From JBBRHH01 sp038222915 (GTDB lineage Bacteria > Planctomycetota > Phycisphaerae > Tepidisphaerales > Tepidisphaeraceae): a stretch of DNA of 7,234 bases. The position numbers and the translations under genes are program-made. Shown here one piece after another: positions 1 through 6,200 of the stretch. A model generated the notes under the pieces. The model had not been told where the DNA came from and searched no databases. It saw nothing but the letters and a program-made list of their open reading frames with translations. The stretch's first letter is position 1. Every line of letters begins with the position of its first letter. Location: contig JBBRHH010000312.1 of NCBI GenBank assembly GCA_038222915.1, positions 1 through 7,234 of the forward strand, given 5' to 3'.

Positions 1-81
1 CGACCGGCCGCTCGAAGCCACCAGATCGACCGCTTGCCGCTTATAATCGTCCGTGAACGACCGACGTTCATTTCGTTGCAT
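1..81 (-). CDS. IS3-family transposase OrfA, N-terminal fragment (runs off the left edge)
   Basis: The first 27 codons of a small basic helix-turn-helix protein are present, beginning MQRNERRSFTDDYKRQAV. The 'FTDDYKRQAVDLV' pattern is the usual opening of IS3-family OrfA (HTH_Tnp_1), which binds the element's ends and is joined to OrfB by -1 frameshifting. The ATG at 79-81 is supported by an AGAGG ribosome binding site (88-92) six bases upstream, and by a terminal inverted repeat just outside it. The rest of the element lies beyond the window, so whether it is intact cannot be judged. The IS3 family is clear; the subgroup is not assigned. Confidence 0.85.
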   Translation of the reverse strand, partial: MQRNERRSFTDDYKRQAVDLVASSGRS

Positions 82-111
82 TCGACACCTCTTGGCTCCG
101 CGAGCCTACTA

Positions 112-140
112 CAGGTGTCCACTAATTCGGAGGAGGCTCA
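112..140 (-). repeat. Terminal inverted repeat of the left IS3 element
   Basis: Read on the minus strand, this 29-bp stretch begins TGAGC and ends GGACACCTG. It lies about 30 bp upstream of orfA. It matches the repeat at 7099-7127 at 19 of 29 positions (shared TGAGC start and a shared GACACC block), as expected for the left and right ends of an IS3 element. The outer end of the element is therefore placed at base 140. The target-site duplication cannot be checked because the element's other end is outside the window. Confidence 0.75.
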
Positions 141-294
141 CCTCTCCCCTTGTGGGAGAGGGTGGATCGACGGCGCGAAGCGACGGCGAGACGGGTGAGG
201 GGTCTGTCTCCGCCAAAGCATGTCTTGAATGCCGAGAGAGACCCCTCATCCGCCCTCGCTCCGCGAGGGCACCTTCTCCCACAAGGGGAGAAGG
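141..294. repeat. Long imperfect palindromic intergenic repeat
   Basis: Arms at 141-205 and 239-294 are imperfect reverse complements of each other, closing on TGAGGGGTCT / AGACCCCTCA around a loop of about 33 bases. Each end also folds alone: CCTCTCCC/GGGAGAGG at 141-161 and CCTTCTCCC/GGGAGAAGG at 272-294. There is an inner hairpin GCCCTCG/CGAGGGC at 252-270. Such elements are frequent between genes in Bradyrhizobium-type genomes, where their spurious translation ('SPLVGEG...') is often annotated as a protein. It begins right at the IS end and stops 8 bp before the DUF2235 stop codon. It may act as a transcript 3' structure, but no poly-T tract follows the hairpins. Confidence 0.8.
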
Positions 295-302
295 GAGTGA
301 GC

Positions 303-1592
303 TCACGCCTCGTCGTCCGCATCCTCCCCACCCGTCGCCCCCGGCGGCACCGGCATCGGCACGGTTTCGAACCGCGTCGGCAGGTTGATCGGCCGATAGG
401 TCTTGAACGCGTCCATCCTTTTGGTCACGGATTCATGGATGAAGGCGCCTTCCGGAATCGGCCGCGGTTCGGCGTCGGGGATGTAGCGGCCGAAATAGGT
501 CTGTCGCGCCGGCCACTCCTTGTATTTGGCGTTCTTGGGGAAGAATTCGAGAATCCACCACGCGCCGTGCAGCGAGGTGTGCAGCTTGGCTTCCGGATCG
601 GGCGCAACGTAGGAGAACGGGCTGCCCTTGCGCTGCACGCCCCAGGCCAGCTGGTTGACGGTACGCGGGTTGACGTTGAGGCCGGCTTCGATCGCCTGCT
701 CGATCATCCACAGCAGCGGATATTTCGACAGCCCCGATTCCTTTTCCGGATAGCCGCCGCCGACATCGGAATGCACGCCGGCGAACCAGACCTGCTTGAT
801 GTCCTGCGGTTTGGCATGGGCGTCGTTGAAGCGGTTGAGCGTGAAGGTTTGCGGGTCATCCCATTTTTTCAGCCGGAACATGGCGCGCCGCTCGTCGATC
901 GAGATCGCCTGCCGGAACGTCTCCACGCTCGGATTCTGCAAGGTGTAGGCCAGCTCTTCCAGGCTCGGCCAGTACAGCCGGTCGGGCCGCGGCACGATCA
1001 CGCTGGCGACGGTGTCCCAGACCCCGACGAAGCGAACCAGCGGCCACCGCGTCGAGGTGATGCGCGCGAACTGCGCCGCCTGGTCGTCCTTCGAGGCCGC
1101 CAGCGGCCCCTCGGCGTCGCCGGCATCGGTGACCTGCTTCAGGTCGAAGCCGAGCCCATGCTGGCCGTCCGAGGAAAACTGCTTGTAGGCGGTGAGGCCC
1201 GAGCCGGCCAGATTGGCCTGCTCCGGCGAGATCAACCCCACTTTATGGATCAGCCCCGCCAGCACCCGCACGGTGTAGGCGCCACGGGAAAAGCCGAACA
1301 GGTAGATCCGGTCGCCGGGCTCAAAATTGCGGACCAGGAACAGGTAGGACTGCAGCACCTTGTCATCGAGGCCATAGCCGGTGGCGAGCCCCATGATCGC
1401 GGAAAAGTCCTGCTTCAGCTTGTGCCACGGATCCGGCCGCGACAGCGTGCCGACGCCGGGATCGTAAAACACCATCTGCCGCGGCTCGGTCCGGTCGGTC
1501 TTGCGCAGGCAGCGATAGAACTTGAGCACATTGGAAATGTTCTCAGAGATCTCGTTGCCGGTGCCGTCGCAAAGGATGATGATGTTTTTCAT
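303..1592 (-). CDS. DUF2235 alpha/beta-hydrolase (Tle1-like phospholipase/esterase domain)
   Basis: This 429-residue protein belongs to the DUF2235 family, the catalytic domain related to type VI secretion lipase effectors of the Tle1 class. Visible motifs in order: the N-terminal strand MKNIIILCDGTGNE; the nucleophile elbow GFSRGAY (Ser102); GVWDTV (Asp193); and WFAGVHSDVGGGYPE (His274, Asp276). These suggest a Ser-Asp-His triad acting on an ester or phospholipid. The length is typical of stand-alone DUF2235 proteins. No signal peptide or membrane segment is seen, and no secretion genes (VgrG, PAAR, immunity) are nearby, so an effector role is not supported here. The ATG start is backed by a GGGAG site and a plausible promoter. 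A truncated paralogue lies at 2809-3075. The real substrate is unknown; the family call is secure. Confidence 0.93.
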   Translation of the reverse strand: MKNIIILCDGTGNEISENISNVLKFYRCLRKTDRTEPRQMVFYDPGVGTLSRPDPWHKLKQDFSAIMGLATGYGLDDKVLQSYLFLVRNFEPGDRIYLFGFSRGAYTVRVLAGLIHKVGLISPEQANLAGSGLTAYKQFSSDGQHGLGFDLKQVTDAGDAEGPLAASKDDQAAQFARITSTRWPLVRFVGVWDTVASVIVPRPDRLYWPSLEELAYTLQNPSVETFRQAISIDERRAMFRLKKWDDPQTFTLNRFNDAHAKPQDIKQVWFAGVHSDVGGGYPEKESGLSKYPLLWMIEQAIEAGLNVNPRTVNQLAWGVQRKGSPFSYVAPDPEAKLHTSLHGAWWILEFFPKNAKYKEWPARQTYFGRYIPDAEPRPIPEGAFIHESVTKRMDAFKTYRPINLPTRFETVPMPVPPGATGGEDADDEA

Positions 1593-1598
1593 GGCGGG

Positions 1599-1603
1599 CT
1601 CCC
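1599..1603 (-). promoter_or_regulatory. Ribosome binding site of the DUF2235 gene
   Basis: GGGAG (minus strand) ends six bases before the ATG at 1590-1592 and supports that start. In the truncated copy this spot carries extra bases and the motif is lost. Confidence 0.65.
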
Positions 1604-1618
1604 GATGCTACCTCGGCG

Positions 1619-1647
1619 AGTATAGCGTGATTTGGCGGATTTGTCGC
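1619..1647 (-). promoter_or_regulatory. Putative promoter of the DUF2235 gene
   Basis: On the minus strand, TATACT (1619-1624) is a near-consensus -10 box. GCGACA (1642-1647) lies 17 bp upstream and matches the TTGACA -35 box at four of six positions. The -10 box and its flank (GCTATACTCG) are preserved in the duplicated copy at 3068-3073, while the -35 region is not. The predicted leader is about 20 bases. This is inferred from sequence only. Confidence 0.45.
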
Positions 1648-1703
1648 CGGCAGCGGCACGCCTGCCCTTGAACCATCAGATATGACACTCAGTTATCCGA
1701 AGT

Positions 1704-1707
1704 GGAG
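1704..1707 (+). promoter_or_regulatory. Ribosome binding site that decides the DUF2281-like start
   Basis: GGAG lies six bases before the ATG at 1714-1716. The in-frame GTG at 1702 overlaps this site, so it cannot be the start. Confidence 0.6.
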
Positions 1708-1713
1708 AACGAG

Positions 1714-1908
1714 ATGAGCATCGCCGACATAATTTACGAGCAAGTGAAAGCACTGCCCGAGCCGCTCGCGCGCGAGGTGCTCGATTTCGTCAGGTTCCTG
1801 CGCGAGCGGCAGGATCGCGGCGAGTGGCGCGATCTGATGAACGCGCAGGCCATCGCGCTTGCCCCGGTCTGGGATAACGCCGAGGACAAAGTCTGGGACG
1901 ACGCCTGA
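1714..1908 (+). CDS. DUF2281-like antitoxin-type small protein (orphan)
   Basis: This 64-residue protein begins MSIADIIYEQVKALPEPLAREV and continues LDFVRFLRERQ. It shows the 'I...v..LPe.l..evLDFv.FL' helix pattern of DUF2281 and related VapB-like antitoxins. Its acidic C-terminus (VWDNAEDKVWDDA) is typical of the toxin-binding tail of such proteins. The start at 1714 is chosen because GGAG sits just upstream. In type II modules a PIN or MazF/PemK toxin normally follows at once; here no complete toxin follows and the next real genes are on the opposite strand. A short LLLVPF-like stretch just after the stop may be a toxin remnant. It ends 33 bp from the end of the convergent 62-residue gene. 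The antitoxin role is family inference. Confidence 0.7.
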   Translation: MSIADIIYEQVKALPEPLAREVLDFVRFLRERQDRGEWRDLMNAQAIALAPVWDNAEDKVWDDA

Positions 1909-1941
1909 GCGCGGGGATTGCTGCTCGTACCGTTCGCGGCG

Positions 1942-2130
1942 TTAGCCGCCCGAACTTTGCATCCGTCGCTGCAGGTCGGAAGACGGCCAGTTCTCCGGCG
2001 AAGAGCTTGCGAAAAACAGCCTGATCACGTCGGCCTCGGACTGGGTTATCCGCCCCGAGGAAATGCTTTCCTCCAGATGGCGGTCGGCCTTGTCGCCGTT
2101 GTCCGGATGTTCGCGGTTTTCATTGGTCAT
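1942..2130 (-). CDS. Small acidic protein coupled to the ADP-ribosyltransferase (possible partner or immunity protein)
   Basis: This 62-residue hydrophilic protein begins MTNENREHPDNGDKADRHL; I do not recognise its family. It has no signal peptide or membrane segment. That it is a real gene is shown by its ATG directly abutting the ADP-ribosyltransferase stop (TAGATG) and by a perfect AGGAGG site inside the end of that upstream gene, six bases from the ATG. The two are thus very likely co-transcribed and translationally coupled. The middle, EESISSGRITQSEADVI, is predicted helical. By analogy with toxin operons it could neutralise or modulate the transferase, but nothing in the sequence proves this. 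Gene order here is enzyme first, small protein second. Confidence 0.72.
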   Translation of the reverse strand: MTNENREHPDNGDKADRHLEESISSGRITQSEADVIRLFFASSSPENWPSSDLQRRMQSSGG

Positions 2131-2748
2131 CTAGGGCCTCCTGGCGGTCTCTTGTAGAACGATTACGAGCCGGACGCGTTCATTTCCAACGAACTGAAAT
2201 TCCTTGTCGACAACCTTGAAACTGCAGTCGGTAGGAAGCAGCGCTTCCTCCTCGTGATAATTCGGCGACACCCACCAAATCGCCCTCGCACTTAACGCCC
2301 GAATGATAAACAAGACGTTTCCGCCGAAGGCGCCTGCCTGGGCGAACGATGCGCTCGTGAATGCTGGAAATCTGATAATTTGGTCCTGGAGATATTGGGC
2401 ATCGAAGGCATCCAGATCGCTGGTCCGGTATCCCCGGTACACGGTCCCTTGCTTGCCGGTGATCGGCACCATCTTGCCGAGCCCGGAATTCAGGACCTGC
2501 GCGAATCCCGCAACGTCCGGATTCGGATTCCCTGACCAAAGCTGTTCATTGATGTAACTGTGCCAGCCGTTGGCGGTAGAGTAGATATAGAATGCCAGCG
2601 CCTCTGCGTTGGTAATTTCCCCGTGAAACCTCTCGTCCAATGCTTCCCGGGAGCAGATCTTGCCGAGACATCGCGCTGTCTCCGGGACACCGATCAGCCT
2701 ACCCAGCAGTTCAAGGAATTCGGGTCCACGCACTCGGTTGGCATCCAA
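2131..2748 (-). CDS. Mono-ADP-ribosyltransferase of the R-S-E (ExE, arginine-type) class
   Basis: This protein of about 205 residues carries the three marks of NAD-dependent arginine-type ADP-ribosyltransferases in order: VYRGYR with Arg105 (NAD binding); FPAFTSAS around Ser132 (the S-T-S strand); and YHEEEALLP, giving the ExE pair Glu166/Glu168 before a Leu-Leu-Pro. The helical N-terminal part (NAEALAFYIYST onward) resembles the lead-in helices of ART domains. It would transfer ADP-ribose from NAD+ to a protein target that cannot be named. No signal peptide is present, so it is probably cytoplasmic or delivered by another route. The start is uncertain: the longest frame begins with TTG at 2746-2748, closed by a stop two codons upstream, with no good ribosome site; GTG at 2731-2733 is an alternative. 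It may have lost a few N-terminal residues at the DUF2235 duplication junction. Confidence 0.85.
   Translation of the reverse strand: MDANRVRGPEFLELLGRLIGVPETARCLGKICSREALDERFHGEITNAEALAFYIYSTANGWHSYINEQLWSGNPNPDVAGFAQVLNSGLGKMVPITGKQGTVYRGYRTSDLDAFDAQYLQDQIIRFPAFTSASFAQAGAFGGNVLFIIRALSARAIWWVSPNYHEEEALLPTDCSFKVVDKEFQFVGNERVRLVIVLQETARRP
2137..2142 (-). promoter_or_regulatory. Perfect Shine-Dalgarno site for the 62-residue gene
   Basis: AGGAGG (minus strand) lies within the last codons of the ADP-ribosyltransferase gene, six bases before the ATG at 2128-2130. It is the strongest ribosome site in the window and establishes the small gene. Confidence 0.8.
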
Positions 2749-2787
2749 TAATCAATCGGAAAATGGATTGCGTTCGAACGGCCCCGG

Positions 2788-2803
2788 TTAATGAAGCGTT
2801 AAC
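2788..2803. promoter_or_regulatory. Perfect CtrA-type motif TTAA-N7-TTAAC
   Basis: TTAATGAAGCGTTAAC reads TTAA, seven bases, TTAAC, the consensus of the alphaproteobacterial cell-cycle regulator CtrA. It also fits on the other strand (TTAACGCTTCATTAAC). It lies about 40 bp upstream of the ADP-ribosyltransferase frame, exactly where the duplicated DUF2235 homology stops. Its TAA supplies the stop of the truncated DUF2235 frame. Binding is inferred. Confidence 0.4.
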
Positions 2804-3027
2804 GGTTGATAGCCGGTGGCGAGTCCCATGATCGCGGGAAAGTCCTGCTTGAACTTGTGCCACGGATCCGGCCCCGACAGCGTGCCGGCGCCGGGATTGT
2901 AAAACACCATCTGCCGCGGCTCGGTTTTGTCGGTCTTGCGCAGGCCGCGATAGAAACTGAGAACGTTGGAAATGTTCTCGCTGATCTCGTTGCCGGTGCC
3001 GTCGCAAAGGATGACGATGTTTTTCAT
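2788..3027 (-). pseudogene. Truncated duplicate of the DUF2235 hydrolase (first 73 codons)
   Basis: From its ATG (3025-3027) this frame matches the first 73 residues of the intact DUF2235 protein at 64 of 73 positions. It then diverges abruptly after GLATGY to QPLTLH and stops, giving a 79-residue peptide. It lacks the GFSRGAY nucleophile, the Asp and the His, so it cannot be an active hydrolase. Similarity extends through the upstream leader and -10 box to about base 3075, showing a DNA-level duplication of 1374-1626. Compared with the intact copy, the leader has about 14 extra bases that remove the GGGAG ribosome site. Its frame is the same as that of the ADP-ribosyltransferase downstream, separated by two stops. 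Confidence 0.85.
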
Positions 3028-3075
3028 GGCGGTGCTCGCGGGGCAGGAGGGAGATGCTACCTTCGCGAGTATAGC
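2809..3075. repeat. Direct repeat copy of 1374-1626 (DUF2235 5' end plus promoter)
   Basis: The two segments are near-identical on the same strand, sharing ATAGCCGGTGGCGAG at the gene-internal end and GAGTATAGC at the promoter end. Substitutions are scattered and one gap of about 14 bp lies in the leader. The pair flanks the DUF2281-like and ADP-ribosyltransferase genes. Confidence 0.88.
3068..3073 (-). promoter_or_regulatory. Duplicated -10 box of the DUF2235 promoter
   Basis: TATACT (minus strand) is retained from the duplicated promoter. Upstream sequence differs from the intact copy and no convincing -35 box is seen. If active, it would drive the truncated DUF2235 frame and the downstream ADP-ribosyltransferase pair. 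Confidence 0.35.
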
Positions 3076-3209
3076 AGGAATTGAAAAAATAGAAGCGTGT
3101 CGATCTGGTAACATTTGCCAATCGACGGAGCGTCGCATTCGTAATCTATTTATGTCCGCGTAACTTCTAGTGTCAATCTCTCAGGAAGTTTGCGCGCGTG
3201 TATGCCTAT

Positions 3210-6200
3210 TCAAACCGTGTAAAGGACACCAACAATCCGACGCGCGCTGAGGAATCGCGGCGCGTCGCTCTTCTCATCAGGTTCTACGAGCGAAACAATC
3301 ATAGAGTTGCCTAAGCCGCCGACGCTTTCAAACTGCCACAATCGTCCACCCGTATCCGGTACCCGTTTCCCGATCCTTTTGAAAATGCTGCTTCCATTAT
3401 CAAGACCTAACGCGATCAAAGTTCCTTCTAAGCCGGCGAGTTGCGCTTTTAAGACAGGATCGCCGCCCAGGACGACCTGATTTGGTAACGCAAGCGGAAT
3501 GGCACTATCTTCTCTCACCCTATATGCCGCTTTGATATGCAAAAGGCTTTCTGCGCCGGGAAGTTCGGTAGCCTCGCCTCGACCGGGCGGGGGAGCTGGT
3601 TGCTCGGTCATCATCCCGACGACGCGGTGTTGAACGATGTCACCAACATTGAAAAATAAAGTGGGGGTGGACTCGCGAGGGTCAGGCGCTTCGGCAGCAA
3701 GAGCGAGTTCGTCACTATGTGGGGGACGAAATAGGCGTCGCGCGAGCAAATGGCTTCGTTGACGGGCTATGACCAAGTTGTGGTCTCTCCCATCATAAGA
3801 GTTGCTTTCTGCGATGGCGATACAGCCGTCGGGCACCGCAAATCCAAAATTGTTTTTACGAACAAGAAAGAGAGATTTGTCAGCGAACCATTTAGCGTCC
3901 AGTATTTCGGATGCTTGATCTTGAGTGGATTCTTGAGAAGAATCTGAAGTGAAAGCGGCCAAGTCAGGATAGATGAGAACCTTAAAGGATGGTGCAACGA
4001 CCGATTTGAAGGGAATAATATTGCTCGGAGCTTCTGCCTTCTGCAAAGGTTCGTGCCATCGCCAGTGACGAAATTCAATATGCATTTTCTCCGCCATCTT
4101 GCGGACAGTGTTCAGGTCATTTGCCACTGCGTAGACATCACCAGCGCTCAATGAGCCTCTGTTATGATGAGCAGTGTTTAAAACCTTCATACATTCTGAA
4201 CCCGAGACAAGCATTTTGCATTCGCAGAAGTCTTTGACGGCTACGCCTTTAAAAAGAGCGTTTGGCGGATCGTTTACTAGGCCGCGCAGGCGCCCAAGAT
4301 GGTCAGCAAACGTCGGAGCTTTCGAAGGCGCAGCGTAAGCGGGATAGGCTGGATCGTCGAACAAGTCAGCTAGACGCGCTTCAAGGAAAATGCGTACTTC
4401 GTTGGCGTAATCTTGAGCTCGCGCCGAGTTATCTTTGTCCTGTTCGTAAGCATTCCGCTTATAATCTAGCTCCTCGACCGCTTGAGCAGTCTCTAGTCTG
4501 CTCCGTGATGGATTTACGGGATGTACGCTGCGATGCTCGATGGTCGCGTGTTCCCGCCCTGCGGCTGCTGCCGCTCGCGCAAAGTATTTGTCATAAGTCG
4601 CGACGATTAATTGCCCGCCGAGTTGAGTCAACTCCGGCAATAGCCGTGCGAGCCTCTCCTTGTTGTCGTGATCGAGCAATTCCTGTGGATCATCGAAAAT
4701 CAATAAAGAGATGCCTCCGCGCTCCGCAATGACATATTCCCAGAAGGCCAAGAAAAATCCCATCAAACTCGCGCGCAAGGCTGAAGCATTGGAAATATGC
4801 TGCGCGGGCGCGGTAGCATTTTCGAAGCCGATTCTAATTTCCAGGACACCTTTTACGTCCATCGCCGTATCACGTACTCCGTGCCCTGCCATTGGGAATG
4901 AATTGTGATAGCAACGATCACGCCAGTATAAAGCGCGTGTATGAAGAAGCTTGCGCAGAGTTTCGACCTGCGTCTCTGCCAACGATCCAAGCTCGATCAC
5001 GCTCTCAAGCGCGACTGCAGCTCTTTCGTAGAGTTTGATTCGTTCTTCTTTGGCGCGCCGCACCTTAAGCTGACTTGCCATGCGCACGCAGTATTCCAGT
5101 GCAGCATTCAGCGGTGCTACACCTTTTACTATTGAGGCAAGCGCTTCGAGCTTTCGGCTGATGGGTGTAAGGTCTGTGATGGGTCCAGCATCGCTTCTCG
5201 GGTTTTGTAAAATTAGTTTTGTTGCCTGAGCGACATCGTTAATGTAGACGACGCGCCACTTCGCGAAAGCATTTGCACGGGCTAGGCGTTTCAAGGAAAG
5301 TTGTAGCGGCTTCGTCACTGCATCCAGCGCTGTTGGCAGTGTTTCGACCGCAGGCTCAGTGAATGCCGGTAGATTTGCCAGATGCAGATCACAAGCCTGA
5401 CTTAGTCCTGTTTTTAGAGGTGCCAGCGTCACCGAGAAGGCCTCGGTTTCAAACAGGTCATCCACTAATGCGGAGCGGATGAGTTCGAGCGGCTGGTTGG
5501 GAAGGTCGCGACTAAGTTCGGACTGCAACTTCGTTGGACAGTTCGCAGCCAGCCTTCCTACCCATCCGTCTGCCCAATTCTGGTGGGTCAGTGATAGGAG
5601 TTGTTGATCAGCTTCGCTCACTTCCACCAGATGTTCAGAGACTGGCCTTTGTGTTATCGGGTCGAGAACACCATCGAGCGAACGGCTGCAGATGGCGCAT
5701 GATGACGGATCATGGCCTTCAAATTCCCCCATCCAACTTGCAACTCGAGCGTATAGTTGCTTACGGCTCGCGAGGTCGGGTGTTTCAGATAATTCCGCCA
5801 GTGCTGCAGCCTCGGCGCGTATTTGCACAATCAGCTCGTCGACGATCTTCCAATCGGCCTCGCTAACGTCGGCGAGGTCTCGTGCGCGTCGAACGCTTGA
5901 TAGCTGTGCCATTGACTTCAGTTGACCTTGCGCTGGTCCGATGCTGGCTTCGAGATCGTTGCGTGCTTCCTTTTCTGCAGGATTAAATCGATGGCCCAAG
6001 ATAGTTTGAGCCGCAGCTAAGCCGTCCGCTTTGAGTGCATTGAAGTGTTCCTCAAGTTGCACAAGCTTCTGCTCGAGATTCTGATCTGCGGACGGACTCG
6101 GCAACGGGTCCGACGGGGCCATAACAGGATATTCGTCGATTTGCTTTTGAAGATCACCTCTGGCTTCGAGGAATCTCTTATCTGCCTCTTCGATCTCCTG

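Noticed and set aside
53..388. Small frames on both strands over the left repeat
   Set aside because: They translate the IS end and the palindromic repeat (the 'SPLVGEGG' artefact) and have no ribosome sites.
303..1592. DUF2235 protein as a type VI secretion effector
   Set aside because: The fold is related to Tle1, but no VgrG, PAAR, adaptor or immunity gene lies nearby. DUF2235 proteins are also common as non-secreted hydrolases.
150..1625. Open 491-codon plus-strand frame opposite the DUF2235 gene
   Set aside because: It is rich in Arg, Gly and Pro with no recognisable motifs, and is the expected antisense shadow of a GC-rich gene whose minus-strand product has clear family motifs.
1918..2157. 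Plus-strand 79-codon frame opposite the 62-residue gene
   Set aside because: It has no ribosome site. The minus-strand gene has AGGAGG and coupling to the ART gene. Only the first few codons are of interest, as a possible toxin remnant.
2806..3084. Plus-strand frame over the truncated DUF2235 copy
   Set aside because: It repeats the antisense shadow of the intact DUF2235 gene, carried along by the duplication.
2131..3138. A single DUF2235-ART fusion gene
   Set aside because: The two frames are in phase, but two stop codons (2788-2790 and 2752-2754) lie between them and the DUF2235 part is clearly a truncated duplicate.
3076..3209. Gap between the duplicated promoter and the ATPase stop, including a small hairpin CGACG/CGTCG at 3123-3135
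   Set aside because: The stem is only 5 bp and lacks a following T-run, so it is not called a terminator. Nothing else is evident in this gap.
4262..4732. Plus-strand 156-codon frame inside the ATPase gene
   Set aside because: It is antisense to the Walker B and linker region of the ATPase, has no motif of its own and no ribosome site.
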